The position numbers were made by a program, and so were the translations under genes. The notes under the pieces are model-generated. The model made no database searches. It was not told the DNA's origin and worked only from the letters and a program-made list of their open reading frames with translations. Below, in pieces: positions 38,987-48,235 of a DNA stretch of 64,000 nt; positions within the stretch are counted from its first letter, which is position 1, and the number at the start of each line of letters is the position of its first letter. Source of the stretch: Cupriavidus pauculus (GTDB taxonomy: Bacteria; Pseudomonadota; Gammaproteobacteria; Burkholderiales; Burkholderiaceae); contig NZ_VZOW01000018.1 in NCBI RefSeq assembly GCF_008801835.1, positions 55,171 through 119,170 of the forward strand. The letters are read 5' to 3'.

Positions 38987-40249
38987 ATGACGCTGCTCTA
39001 CACTCCCGCGCCGGCCGAAGCGGATCCGGCTCGCCGCCCCGCGCCCGCCGCGGCGCCGCATCTAGTGCCGCATCGCATCGCCGACGACGCCGAGGCGATC
39101 GCCGTGGCCACGCAACTGGCCGCACGGTTTGCGCCGGAAGCGGCGCTGCGCGATCGGGAGCGCCGCCTGCCGTGGGCCGAACTGGAAGCGTTCAGCGCCA
39201 GCGGCCTGTGGGGCATCACGGTTCCGCGGGAATTTGGCGGCGCCGGTGTGTCGGCCGGCACGCTGGCCGAAGTGATCGCGCTGGTCGCTGCGGCGGACGG
39301 GTCGCTCGGGCAGATTCCGCAAAACCACTTCTACGCGCTGGAAGTGTTGCGCGTGGGCGGCACGCCGGCGCAACAGCGGTTCTTCTACGAACGCGCGCTG
39401 GCCGGCGAACGCTTTGGCAATGCGCTGGCCGAAATCGGCCACAAGGACTTCAAGCGCCGCACCCGTATCGATCCGGACGGCGACGGCTATCGCGTCGACG
39501 GCAAGAAGTTCTACTGCACCGGCGCGCTGTACGCGCACTGGATTCCCACGCTGGTGGTGGCGCGGCAAGGCGACCGCGATGTGACGCAGATTGCGTTCGT
39601 GCCGCGCACCGCGGCGGGCGTGTCGATCGAGGACGATTGGGATGGCTTCGGTCAACGCGTCACCGGCAGCGGGTCCGTGACGTTCGATCAGGTGCGGGTC
39701 GAGCGCGACTGGGTGGTGCCGTTCCAGGCATCGTTCGAAGCGCCCACCACCATCGGTCCTTTTGCGCAGATCCTGCATGCGGCCATCGATCTGGGCATCG
39801 GCCGTGGCGCGTTTGCCGCCGCGCTGCCGTTCGTGCGCGACCACGCGCGCCCGTGGATCGACGCCCGGGTGGCGCGCGCCACGGACGATCCGCTGACCAT
39901 CCACCAGGTGGGCGAGGTGGCGGTGCGGCTGCGCGCGGCCGAAGCGCTGGTGCGCCGGGCCGGGCGATTCGTCGATGCCGCACAGCGCGCAGCGGACGAG
40001 CAATCCGTGGCCGCCGCGTCGGTCGCCGTCGCGGAGGCGCGCGCGCTGACCACCACCGCGTCGCTGCTGGCGGGCAGCAAGCTGTTCGAATTGGGCGGCA
40101 CTGCATCGACGCTGGACGGCCTGGGGCTGGACCGCTTCTGGCGCAACGCGCGCACGCACACGCTGCACGATCCGGTGCGCTGGAAGTATCACGCCGTGGG
40201 CAACTATTACCTCAACGACAAGCTGCCGCCGCGGCACGGAGCGCTGTGA
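38987..40249 (+). CDS. SfnB-family flavin-dependent sulfur-acquisition oxidoreductase 2
   Basis: 420 residues, a paralogue of the preceding gene with the same block order (ITVPREFGGAGVSAGTLAEV; GQIPQNHFYALEV; KKFYCTGALYAHW; DRFWRNARTHTLHDPVRWKYH). An N-terminal extension of about 20 residues is Pro/Ala-rich. It starts 1 bp after its paralogue and shares a 1-base overlap with the next gene (TGATG at 40247-40251). The tandem suggests a duplication with possibly different substrates. Confidence 0.88.
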   Translation: MTLLYTPAPAEADPARRPAPAAAPHLVPHRIADDAEAIAVATQLAARFAPEAALRDRERRLPWAELEAFSASGLWGITVPREFGGAGVSAGTLAEVIALVAAADGSLGQIPQNHFYALEVLRVGGTPAQQRFFYERALAGERFGNALAEIGHKDFKRRTRIDPDGDGYRVDGKKFYCTGALYAHWIPTLVVARQGDRDVTQIAFVPRTAAGVSIEDDWDGFGQRVTGSGSVTFDQVRVERDWVVPFQASFEAPTTIGPFAQILHAAIDLGIGRGAFAAALPFVRDHARPWIDARVARATDDPLTIHQVGEVAVRLRAAEALVRRAGRFVDAAQRAADEQSVAAASVAVAEARALTTTASLLAGSKLFELGGTASTLDGLGLDRFWRNARTHTLHDPVRWKYHAVGNYYLNDKLPPRHGAL

Positions 40250-41604
40250 TGGCTGGCAAGCAAATCCTGCTCAACGCGTTCAACATGAATTGCGTGGGCC
40301 ATATCAATCACGGGCTGTGGACGCATCCGCGCGACCGCTCCGACACCTATCACTCGCTCGACTACTGGATCGATCAGGCGCGCACGCTGGAGCGCGGATT
40401 GTTCGACGGCCTGTTCATTGCCGATATCGTCGGGACCTACGATGTCTATGGCGGCAACGTCGATACGACGCTGCGCGAATCGATCCAGTTGCCGGTCAAC
40501 GACCCGGTGCTGCTGGTGCCCGCAATGGCGGCGGCGACGCGGCATCTGGGATTTGGCGTAACCGTCAATCTCAGCTACGAGCAGCCGTATCTGCTGGCAA
40601 GGCGCTTTTCCACGCTCGATCACCTGACGCGCGGACGCGTGGGGTGGAATATCGTGACGGGCTACCTGGACAGCGCGGCGCGCGCGATGGGGCTGGAAGG
40701 ACAACTGGCGCACGATGCGCGCTACGACCGCGCCGATGAATTCATGGACGTGCTGTACCAGCTATGGGAAGGCAGTTGGGCCGACGACGCCGTGCGGCGC
40801 GACAAGGCGGCGCGCGTGTTTGCTGACCCGCGCCGCGTGCGCATGGTGCGCCACCATGGCGAGCACTACCGCGTGGAAGGCTATCACTTGTCGGAGCCGT
40901 CGCCGCAGCGCACTCCGGTGCTGTTCCAGGCTGGCAGTTCCGGGCGGGGCCAGCAGTTTGCCGCGCGCCATGCCGAATGCGTGTTCATCTCGCCGCCCAG
41001 CAAGGAAGCGGCGCGCCAGACGGTGCGCGCGCTGCGCGAGCAATTGGTGGCAGCCGGCCGCGATCCCGGCGATATCAAGGTGTTTGCGGGCGCAGCCGTG
41101 GTGACGGGCGCAACCGAGGCCGAGGCGCGCGCGCTGCATGCCGAATATCGCGACCATGCCAGCCGCGAGGCGGGACTGGCGCATTTCGCGGCCAGCACCG
41201 GCGTGGATTTTGCAAAGTACGGGCTCGACGAGCCGGTGGATTACGGCGGCGGCAATGCGATCGAATCAGCCACGCGCACCGCCGCGCAGCACGGCTGGAC
41301 GCGCCGCAAGTTGCTGGACCTGTTCGAACTGGGCGGACGCTACCCGGCCATCGTCGGCGATCCGTCACAGGTGGCCGATGCGCTGGTATCGTGGATCGAT
41401 GAAACCGGCATCGACGGCTTCAACCTGAGCCGCACCGTGGTGCCGGAAAGCTATGAGCACTTTGTCGATCTGGTGGTGCCGGAGCTGCAGAATCGCGGGC
41501 GCTACAAGACCGCCTATGCACCGGGCACGTTGCGGCGCAAGCTGTTTGCCGAAGCCGACCGGCTGCCCCCCCGGCATGCCGCCGCGGCGTTCCGCTGGCA
41601 GTAG
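40249..41604 (+). CDS. NtaA/SnaA/DszA-family LLM flavin monooxygenase
   Basis: 451 residues, luciferase-like TIM barrel of the NtaA/DszA subgroup (opening LNAFNMNCVGHINHGLW; FGVTVNLSYEQPYLLARRFS; GRVGWNIVTGYLDSAAR; LFQAGSSGRGQQFAARHAE). It uses reduced FMN from a separate reductase; none is encoded next to it. In this setting, oxidation of alkylsulfur compounds such as sulfones is plausible, matching the SfnB pair upstream. Last gene of the operon. The C-terminal tail FRWQ is just before the stop. Confidence 0.88.
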   Translation: MAGKQILLNAFNMNCVGHINHGLWTHPRDRSDTYHSLDYWIDQARTLERGLFDGLFIADIVGTYDVYGGNVDTTLRESIQLPVNDPVLLVPAMAAATRHLGFGVTVNLSYEQPYLLARRFSTLDHLTRGRVGWNIVTGYLDSAARAMGLEGQLAHDARYDRADEFMDVLYQLWEGSWADDAVRRDKAARVFADPRRVRMVRHHGEHYRVEGYHLSEPSPQRTPVLFQAGSSGRGQQFAARHAECVFISPPSKEAARQTVRALREQLVAAGRDPGDIKVFAGAAVVTGATEAEARALHAEYRDHASREAGLAHFAASTGVDFAKYGLDEPVDYGGGNAIESATRTAAQHGWTRRKLLDLFELGGRYPAIVGDPSQVADALVSWIDETGIDGFNLSRTVVPESYEHFVDLVVPELQNRGRYKTAYAPGTLRRKLFAEADRLPPRHAAAAFRWQ

Positions 41605-41646
41605 GGCTGCCGGCCCGGCGCCCACCCGGGAATACGCTGGTTAGCG

Positions 41647-41673
41647 TAAACACCGACGTATTTTCGCCGTCAT
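41647..41673 (+). promoter_or_regulatory. Possible sigma-28 (FliA) promoter for the chemoreceptor gene
   Basis: TAAA (41647-41650), 15 bp, then GCCGTCAT (41666-41673) compares with TAAA-N15-GCCGATAA. It matches the -35 fully and 5 of 8 at -10. It lies about 235 bp before the GTG start. The rest of the 303-bp gap (41605-41907) shows nothing recognised. Confidence 0.5.
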
Positions 41674-41907
41674 ACCCTCCGCGCGTAGGGCTCAATCCGG
41701 GCCCGCCTTGCCGTTAGCCTCGCATAACCACACAGAGCACGGCGCCTTGCCGCCAAATTCGTGCCCGGCCAGTGCATTGGCCGTCGCACGAAGTGCCGAT
41801 ACCGAGGAACGGGATCCGTCAGCGATACACGTGCGCCACGACCGCCGTCATGGCGCGTTCGCCATTGGCCTGCCGTCCGGCCTATTCGGGAAAGAGAGGG
41901 GTTAACC

Positions 41908-43536
41908 GTGAAATTCCGTGATCTATCGATCAAGACCAGGCTCCTCGCGGGGTTTGGCACGCTGGCGCTCGTGGTGTTGGTGGTGTCGGGGCTTTCCTTG
42001 CGGGCGTTGAGCCGCTCTACCGAAGGCTTCAGCGCCTATATCAACGGGCTGAACGCACGCGCGCAGATGGCTTCGCAAATGCTTGCGGCGGTGGATCGCC
42101 GCGCCATTGCCGCGCGCAATCTGGTGCTGGTGACCACCCAGGCCGATCTCGATCTCGAAAAGGCGGACGTGTTCAAGGCGCATGCCGAAGTGGGCGAGCG
42201 CCTGGGCAAGCTCAAACAGATGGTGATGGCCGAAGGCGTCAGCGAAGGCGCGCGCAAGCTTGTGGCGGAAATCGACCGGATCGAAGGCCGCTACGGCCCG
42301 GTGGCCACCGATATCGTGGCGCTGGCGCTGGACAAGAAGAACGATGCCGCGATTGCCAAGATGAACGCCGAGTGCAGGCCGTTGCTGGCCGCGCTGGTCA
42401 AGGCGACGCAGGACTACGCCAGCTTCACGCGCGAGCGCCAGGACGAGATGATCCGCCAACTGAACGACGACTATGCGCGCCAGCGCCTGTTCCTGATCGT
42501 GGTGGCGGCGGCGGCCGTGGCGTTCGGCATCGTCGGCGGGCTGTTGTTGACGCGCGCGATCACGCGGCCGATCCAGCGCGCGGTGGAAGTGGCGCACACC
42601 GTGGCGCGCGGCGAACTGGGCACGCATATCGCCGTCGATTCGCGTGACGAGACGGGGCGCCTGCTTGGCGCGCTGCGCGACATGAACGACAAGCTGACCG
42701 AAACCGTGTCCAGCGTGCGAGAAAGCAGCGCCAGCATCGCGCTGGCGACGGGCGAGATTGCCAGCGGCAACATGGACCTGTCGAGCCGTACCGAGCAGCA
42801 GGCCGCATCGCTGGAAGAAACCGCCGCGAGCATCGAGCAGTTGACGGCCACCGTGCGTCACAACACCGAGAACGCGCGCGAGGCCAGCCAACTGGCGCGA
42901 GACGCCGCCGACGTGGCGCAGATGGGCAGCACCACGGTGGGCCGCGTGGTCCATACGATGGAAGGCATCAGCGCCAGTTCCGCCAAGATTGCGGACATCA
43001 CGGGCATGATCGAAAGCATCGCCTTCCAGACCAACATCCTGGCGCTCAATGCCGCGGTGGAAGCCGCGCGCGCGGGCGAGCAGGGGCGCGGCTTCGCGGT
43101 GGTGGCCAGCGAGGTGCGCAGCCTGGCCCAGCGCTCGTCGCACGCGGCCAAGGAAATCAAGGACCTGATCGAGGCGTCGGTGTCGCAGGTGCAGGCCGGC
43201 TCCACGCTGGCCGGCGAGGCGGGCCAGACCATGAGCGAGGTGACGCAGGCGGTGGCGCGCGTGACGCGCATCGTCGAGGAAATCGCCGCCGCGTCGGGCG
43301 AGCAGAACCGCGGCATCGAGCAGGTGAATCAGGCCATCGTTCAGATCGATCAGGTGACGCAGCAGAACGCATCGCTGGTGCACGAAGCGGCCATGGCGTC
43401 GAAATCGCTGGAGGAACAGGGCCGCCTGCTGACCGAGGCCGTGGCGTTCTTCAAGCTCCCCGCCACGGGTGGCCTGGTGCGCCCCGCAACGTCCGCTCAG
43501 CGGCTTGCTGTGGCGGGCGGCATCGCGTTTTCGTAG
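41908..43536 (+). CDS. Methyl-accepting chemotaxis protein
   Basis: 542 residues from GTG 41908, preceded by GAGAGG; the N-terminus KFRDLSIKTRLLAGF is the usual one. TM1 near 11-33, a four-helix-bundle periplasmic sensor (about 35-190), TM2 near 192-215, a HAMP domain (TRAITRPIQRAVEVAHTVAR), and the signalling hairpin with the conserved tip ESIAFQTNILALNAAVEAAR followed by AGEQGRGFAVVASEVRSLAQ. Methylation sites lie around the TEQQAASLEETAASIEQ stretch. Transmits ligand binding to CheA through CheW. Convergent 3' overlap of 40 bp with the peroxidase gene. Ligand unknown. Confidence 0.93.
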   Translation: MKFRDLSIKTRLLAGFGTLALVVLVVSGLSLRALSRSTEGFSAYINGLNARAQMASQMLAAVDRRAIAARNLVLVTTQADLDLEKADVFKAHAEVGERLGKLKQMVMAEGVSEGARKLVAEIDRIEGRYGPVATDIVALALDKKNDAAIAKMNAECRPLLAALVKATQDYASFTRERQDEMIRQLNDDYARQRLFLIVVAAAAVAFGIVGGLLLTRAITRPIQRAVEVAHTVARGELGTHIAVDSRDETGRLLGALRDMNDKLTETVSSVRESSASIALATGEIASGNMDLSSRTEQQAASLEETAASIEQLTATVRHNTENAREASQLARDAADVAQMGSTTVGRVVHTMEGISASSAKIADITGMIESIAFQTNILALNAAVEAARAGEQGRGFAVVASEVRSLAQRSSHAAKEIKDLIEASVSQVQAGSTLAGEAGQTMSEVTQAVARVTRIVEEIAAASGEQNRGIEQVNQAIVQIDQVTQQNASLVHEAAMASKSLEEQGRLLTEAVAFFKLPATGGLVRPATSAQRLAVAGGIAFS

Positions 43537-44804
43537 GCGGCGTCGGTCAGCGTGCGCAAGAACGCGACGATATCGTCGATCTCGCCCTCGGTGAGTGCGG
43601 CCGGCATGCCCGGCCGGCGATTCATGGGGGGCGAGTTCACGTTGATGTTGTCGCGATAGGCGGCGGGCACATCGTCAAACGTGGCCGCGCCGCCGTACCA
43701 CTTGCGCGGATCGGTCGAGCGCGTGTTGTAGAACGCCACGGCGTCGCGCAGCGTGGTGAACACGCCGTTGTGCATGAAGCGCTGGCGCACGGCCACGTTG
43801 CGCAAGCCCGGCGTGCGCAGGTATCCGCACCATTGGTCGGGCTCGGGCCAGCGCAGCGTGCGCGCGGTCTGGCACAGGCCGTTGTCGAAATGCCGTGGAT
43901 CGCGATTGGCGGGCAGCGCGCGATTGCGCGGCACGGCGATGGCGTCGTAGCCGAAGTCCGTGAACAACGATCGTTCCGGACGTCGCGCGGTGTCGGACAG
44001 CGCGTGGCAACTCATGCAGTTGCCCTTGTCGGGATTCTTGAACAGCGCCAGCCCGCGCATTTCCTGCGCAGACAGCGGCGTGCGGTGGCGCAGGTAGGCG
44101 TCGAAGCGCGATGTGAACGGCGCCATCTCGTCGCTTTGCATGTAGGCCTCTAGCGCCGTGCCGAGCGCGCGCAGCATTGCCTCGGGGTCGTCGCGCACCG
44201 CGCCGCCGAAGCGGGCCGCCAGCGCCGGGGCAAGGTCCGTCGCGTTGATATTGCGCAGCAGCCGCGCTGGCGTGCCGTTGTTCATTTCGTTGGGATCGAG
44301 CAGCGGCCCGCGCACCTGTTCGGCCAGCGTGTCGGCGCGGCCATCGGCGAACAGGCCGCCGAACGGCGCCGCCGCTGGAGCATCGTCATCCTGGTAGAAA
44401 TGGCGGCGCGGCACGTAGCGCACGTAAAGCAGCGAGGGCGGATTGCGCAGGCTGAAGTGCCCCGGGCGGCTGCCCTGCGTCACGCCGGGGCTGCCGGCCG
44501 GCAGCGTGGCGGAAAACGCGCGCGCCGGATCATGGCAGCTTGCGCACGACTGCCCGCGCGGCATCGACAGTCGGGTGTCAAAGAAGATGCGCCGGCCCAG
44601 CGCCGCCAGCGCGGGATCGGGACGGAACACGGCGCTGGTGGCGTCGATCTTCGCGGCCACCTGGGGCGTGCCGGCGCCGATGGTGCGCACCACCACCGCG
44701 GGCGGCGCGCCGGGCAGCAGCGTGGTTTCTGCCGCAGTGGCCGGCGCGGCCGGCAACGATGCCGCGGCCAGCGCCGCCATGACGACGAGGCGAACGTGGC
44801 CCAC
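43497..44804 (-). CDS. Periplasmic diheme cytochrome c peroxidase (MauG/CcpA family)
   Basis: 435 residues from GTG 44804 (ATG 44780 also possible), with a signal peptide ending near PATAAE. Two heme c motifs, CASCH and CMSCH, mark a MauG/CcpA-type diheme enzyme; the block RRIFFDTRLSMPRGQSCASC and the end ALTEGEIDDIVAFLRTLTD are family signatures. Reduces peroxide or oxidises partner proteins in the periplasm. It follows the phosphoesterase gene across a 9-bp tandem repeat and is probably translated from the same mRNA. Frame continues open upstream but homology stops here. Confidence 0.85.
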   Translation of the reverse strand: MGHVRLVVMAALAAASLPAAPATAAETTLLPGAPPAVVVRTIGAGTPQVAAKIDATSAVFRPDPALAALGRRIFFDTRLSMPRGQSCASCHDPARAFSATLPAGSPGVTQGSRPGHFSLRNPPSLLYVRYVPRRHFYQDDDAPAAAPFGGLFADGRADTLAEQVRGPLLDPNEMNNGTPARLLRNINATDLAPALAARFGGAVRDDPEAMLRALGTALEAYMQSDEMAPFTSRFDAYLRHRTPLSAQEMRGLALFKNPDKGNCMSCHALSDTARRPERSLFTDFGYDAIAVPRNRALPANRDPRHFDNGLCQTARTLRWPEPDQWCGYLRTPGLRNVAVRQRFMHNGVFTTLRDAVAFYNTRSTDPRKWYGGAATFDDVPAAYRDNINVNSPPMNRRPGMPAALTEGEIDDIVAFLRTLTDAAYENAMPPATASR

Positions 44805-44807
44805 GGC

Positions 44808-44843
44808 GCTCAAGGTGCTCAAGGTGCTCAAGGTGCTCAAGGC
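44808..44843. repeat. 9-bp tandem repeat between phosphoesterase and peroxidase genes
   Basis: Four head-to-tail units of GCTCAAGGT (the last ends in C) span the stop codon of the phosphoesterase gene (44837-44839) and reach within 3 bp of the peroxidase GTG. Variation by whole units would shift the spacing by 9 bp without changing frame. There is no Shine-Dalgarno in this stretch. Confidence 0.85.
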
Positions 44844-46345
44844 GCGATGAATCCCGTCTTGTCGCACGCCAGCGTGTTGCCGGTCTGGTCGCAGGTTGCC
44901 ATCAGCTTGCCGGCCTTCGAGTAGGCCTTGAACTGCCAGCCCGTGGACGGCGCGGCGCGACGGTCCATCACCAGGAAGCCAAAGCTTGCGTGATGCGTGA
45001 TCCTGTCGATCGTGGTGCCCGGCGCGGGCACGCTGCCGCCGGGAAGCGGATCGGGTAGCGCCACGTCGAGATTGTCGCCGCCATTGCCGGAAACGATGGT
45101 CGCCGGATGCGCCGATGCGAAATTGATCGCCTGGAAATCGTGCACGTGGCCGTGCAGTGCCACCTGCACGCCGGGCGGATAGTACGCCTGCGCGTTCAGG
45201 TTCGACATCACCGATTGCAGCGCCAGGTTGCCCGGTGCGGGATTGGCGCCGGCCACCGGTGCGAAGCCCAGGATCGGATGATGGTTCGTGAAGATCGTGG
45301 TGGTCATGCCCGGCTTTGCAGCCAGCGTTGCCACGGTCTGGAACTGCTTCTGGTAGGCGATGAACTGCGGATCGTTGGTCGCCAGTGCAGTCTTGCCGGC
45401 CTTTGCCGAATCGAACACGATCACCTGCGAGCCGCCGCCCAGCGATACCGCGTACGGGTCGGCGTAATTGCCGGTGGCATCGTTGGCGGGGTCGTCGCAC
45501 GACCGCGTGGCGTCGTACGGGCGGGTATCGAGAAAACGCGCCCAGCCCTGGCCGGCGCGCGCGCATTCCTCGTGGTTGCCGCGCACCACCACCCACGGCG
45601 CCTTGGCCAGCAGCGGTGCGGCGGGCTTGAACAGGTCGGCCTGCCAGGTATCCCAGCCATAGCCCCACGGGCTGCCCTGGCAGCCGGCGATGTCGGGCGG
45701 GCAGGCATTCTCGCGGTAGTGGTAGTCGCCGATATGCAGCACCAGATCGGGATTGAAGCCGGCCGCCGTGGCCGCCAGCGACGCCAGCGGCCATGCCTCG
45801 GTGTCGCTGCAGGCCTGCCATGCGTTGTCGGCCTTCTTCAGCCGGCAGCCGGTATCGGCCAGCACCACGATGCGCTGCGGCGTCGCCTTGGGCAGCGGCA
45901 GCGCCTGCGTGCCGATTGCCGCGCTGGTTGCGGTGGCGGGCAGCGTGGCTTCGCAAACGGAAACCGGGAATTCGGAAGGCTTGGAATCGGCCGGCGCGCT
46001 GGCCGTGGTGCGCAGCGGCGCCGTGGCTGGCGCCACGCGCAGCGTCATGCGCGACGCCGTGCCGTTGACCGTCAGCAGCGGACACGCGCCGTTGGCGCCG
46101 GCATCGGCGGACGGCACGTAGCGCGTGATCGCGCGCGCGATGGCCTGGTTGCCATCGCCGATCTCAACCCAGGCGGCCTGGATGTTGGCGATGTCCGTGG
46201 CGGCGTCAGCCGGAGTGGTCACCGGAGGCGTTGCGGGCGCATTGCCGGTGCCGTTGTTGTCATCGCTGCCGCAGCCGTGCAAGGCCGCCACGGCGGCAAG
46301 CGCCGCCATCCCGGCCGTCCAGCCGAGGGTCTTTTTTGTGCGCAT
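44837..46345 (-). CDS. Lipoprotein metallophosphoesterase
   Basis: 502 residues from ATG 46345 (GGGGAGAAACCACA upstream). Lipoprotein signal with lipobox LHGC. Calcineurin-like phosphoesterase motifs appear in order: VLADTGC, HIGDYHYRE, VRGNHEE, FTNHHP and HGHVHDF. The dinuclear metal site appears complete except that the first motif is D-T-G rather than D-x-H. Extracytoplasmic, lipid-anchored; likely nucleotide or phosphodiester hydrolysis. Operon with the diheme peroxidase. Confidence 0.82.
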   Translation of the reverse strand: MRTKKTLGWTAGMAALAAVAALHGCGSDDNNGTGNAPATPPVTTPADAATDIANIQAAWVEIGDGNQAIARAITRYVPSADAGANGACPLLTVNGTASRMTLRVAPATAPLRTTASAPADSKPSEFPVSVCEATLPATATSAAIGTQALPLPKATPQRIVVLADTGCRLKKADNAWQACSDTEAWPLASLAATAAGFNPDLVLHIGDYHYRENACPPDIAGCQGSPWGYGWDTWQADLFKPAAPLLAKAPWVVVRGNHEECARAGQGWARFLDTRPYDATRSCDDPANDATGNYADPYAVSLGGGSQVIVFDSAKAGKTALATNDPQFIAYQKQFQTVATLAAKPGMTTTIFTNHHPILGFAPVAGANPAPGNLALQSVMSNLNAQAYYPPGVQVALHGHVHDFQAINFASAHPATIVSGNGGDNLDVALPDPLPGGSVPAPGTTIDRITHHASFGFLVMDRRAAPSTGWQFKAYSKAGKLMATCDQTGNTLACDKTGFIAP

Positions 46346-46414
46346 TGTGGTTTCTCCCCTGTTTGGGGGAGACACCCTACCTGCTGCGCATGTAAGAAAT
46401 ATGACGCCCAGGCT

Positions 46415-48100
46415 TCACTCGGCGCGCGCCTTGCGTTGTGCGCGCGCAGCCTCGGCCGCCGCGGCGCGCAATTCAGGCGGAAAGCCGCGGATGCCGGCGT
46501 GAAAGAAGCCGCGTTCGCTCGCGCGCAATGTGCCGATCTGTACCGCAAGCCGCTCCATCGCCGCATAGGCCTGCACCGATGCGCCCTGTTCGTGCGTGAG
46601 ATACCACGCGGTCTCCAGCAGCAGGTTGGCCAGTTGCAGCGCGTTGAAGCGCACGCGCCCGGTATCGTGCTCGTCGAGCGCGAAGCCCGCCACCGACGAC
46701 CAGCGCGTAAATCCCTTGGCCGGCGCGAAGGGCGCATGGAATGGGCGCAGCGCATCGATCGCCGCGCCAACCGTCAGCGGCTGTTGCGCGCGGAATGCGC
46801 CGAGCGATGCCGCCGCGGCAGCCACATCGATAACGCCGCGCGCCACGCGCAGCAGGAAGATCGTGTTCCATGCCGATCCACCGCCCACGCCGAAGCGGTC
46901 GCAAATCCATTCGGACAGCCCCAGCCAGCGCATCGACTGGCGCTGCACATCGCCTGCGGCCATCGTGCGCGCCTCGTCGACCAATCCGTGTTGCCAGAAC
47001 AGCCATAGCGACCAGCCGATATTCGCCGCCGCATGCTGCACCGCATCGACCGAATCGGCTTCGTAAGCAGCCTGCAGCGCGCCCGAAAACGCATCGAGCG
47101 CGTGTCGTGCGGCATGCCGGCGCTGTGCCGGGCCTGGCGCATCGGCGCCGTCCGGGCGCAGCGCCACGCTCTTGTTGATCAGCGCATCGAGGTTGAGCGA
47201 TTCAAAGCGGATGCGCGGGTTGTAGCGCACCACTGGGCGCAGTTCCGCATCGCCGGCCAGCCGCGCCAGTTCGCGTCGCGCGGCATCGAGATCGCTGCGC
47301 GCGTAGTGTTCCCACGCGCGCACCACATGCGCCATCGCGGCGAACGTCGGCAGCGCCGCATTGACGCCGCCCGCCACCACGATGCGTTCGAAACGGCGCA
47401 ACGCGGCGCGGCTCTTGTCCAGGCGGTCGCTGCGGCGCCACGCCAGGCTTTCCTTGAGGAGCGACAGCGCCTGCTGGAAGTCGTCGGCTGCCGAGCGCTG
47501 CGCCGCGCGAAACGATTCGGCCACGCTGCTGTCGAGTGCGCCGGCAAAGCCGTCCTGCGCGCCGCGCATCGCCTGCGTCAGATGGCGCCAGAAGGCCATG
47601 TCGCGCATCACATAATGCAGGCCGTCCTGCGCCGGCGCGGATGCCGATGCGGAAGACGCCGATGTCGAACCCGGCGCGCCAGTGGCGATCGCGTCGGCGT
47701 CGCGCGCGTTCGATTGGCCCAGCCAGCGCGCCACGCCCGCCGCGCCCAGCGGCTTGCCGTGCGCGGTGAAACGCAGGCGCCGCGCGGCGGCCGCCGGCAT
47801 CCAGAACGGCCCGCGGCTGCGGCCCGTGGCGCGCAGCCCCGAAAGGCCGATCGCCTTGTCGGGACCCCATCCCACTGGAATCTGCCAGCGCGCGAAGTCC
47901 GCGAATGCGCGCGACACGATCATGCGCACGTCGGCGGCGTCGGCAAAGCGCGCGCGTAGTGCGGCGGCGGTCAGGTCTTCGCGATCGCGCGCTACGGCCA
48001 GCCAGATACGCGCCAGCAACCAGACCGATTGATAGCGCGCCGGTTGCCCTGCCACGCGATGCGGCGCGGCCAGTTCGATGAGGATGGTGGAGGCGGACAT
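46415..48100 (-). CDS. Conserved protein of unknown function
   Basis: 561 residues from ATG 48100 (MSASTILIELAAPHRVAGQP). Rich in Ala and Arg, predicted mostly helical, with no signal peptide or membrane segment. Residues about 145-165 form a Ser/Ala-rich linker that separates an N-terminal region (GRSRGPFWMPAAAARRLRF) from a helical-repeat-like C-terminal region that could be TPR-like. No catalytic motif seen. The reading frame continues upstream without similarity. Codon use is normal for the genome, so it is likely a real gene. Divergent from the beta-lactamase gene. Confidence 0.6.
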   Translation of the reverse strand: MSASTILIELAAPHRVAGQPARYQSVWLLARIWLAVARDREDLTAAALRARFADAADVRMIVSRAFADFARWQIPVGWGPDKAIGLSGLRATGRSRGPFWMPAAAARRLRFTAHGKPLGAAGVARWLGQSNARDADAIATGAPGSTSASSASASAPAQDGLHYVMRDMAFWRHLTQAMRGAQDGFAGALDSSVAESFRAAQRSAADDFQQALSLLKESLAWRRSDRLDKSRAALRRFERIVVAGGVNAALPTFAAMAHVVRAWEHYARSDLDAARRELARLAGDAELRPVVRYNPRIRFESLNLDALINKSVALRPDGADAPGPAQRRHAARHALDAFSGALQAAYEADSVDAVQHAAANIGWSLWLFWQHGLVDEARTMAAGDVQRQSMRWLGLSEWICDRFGVGGGSAWNTIFLLRVARGVIDVAAAAASLGAFRAQQPLTVGAAIDALRPFHAPFAPAKGFTRWSSVAGFALDEHDTGRVRFNALQLANLLLETAWYLTHEQGASVQAYAAMERLAVQIGTLRASERGFFHAGIRGFPPELRAAAAEAARAQRKARAE

Positions 48101-48235
48101 GGACGAGATGTTACGCGTGTTACGGCCGTGGCGGTTGGCGTGTGTCGCGCCATTGCCTATGCTGCGCACCACGATCCGGGCCTGGATTGCCATCCGTCAG
48201 CATGACGACAACCTCCTCACTACAAGCGTGTTGAT

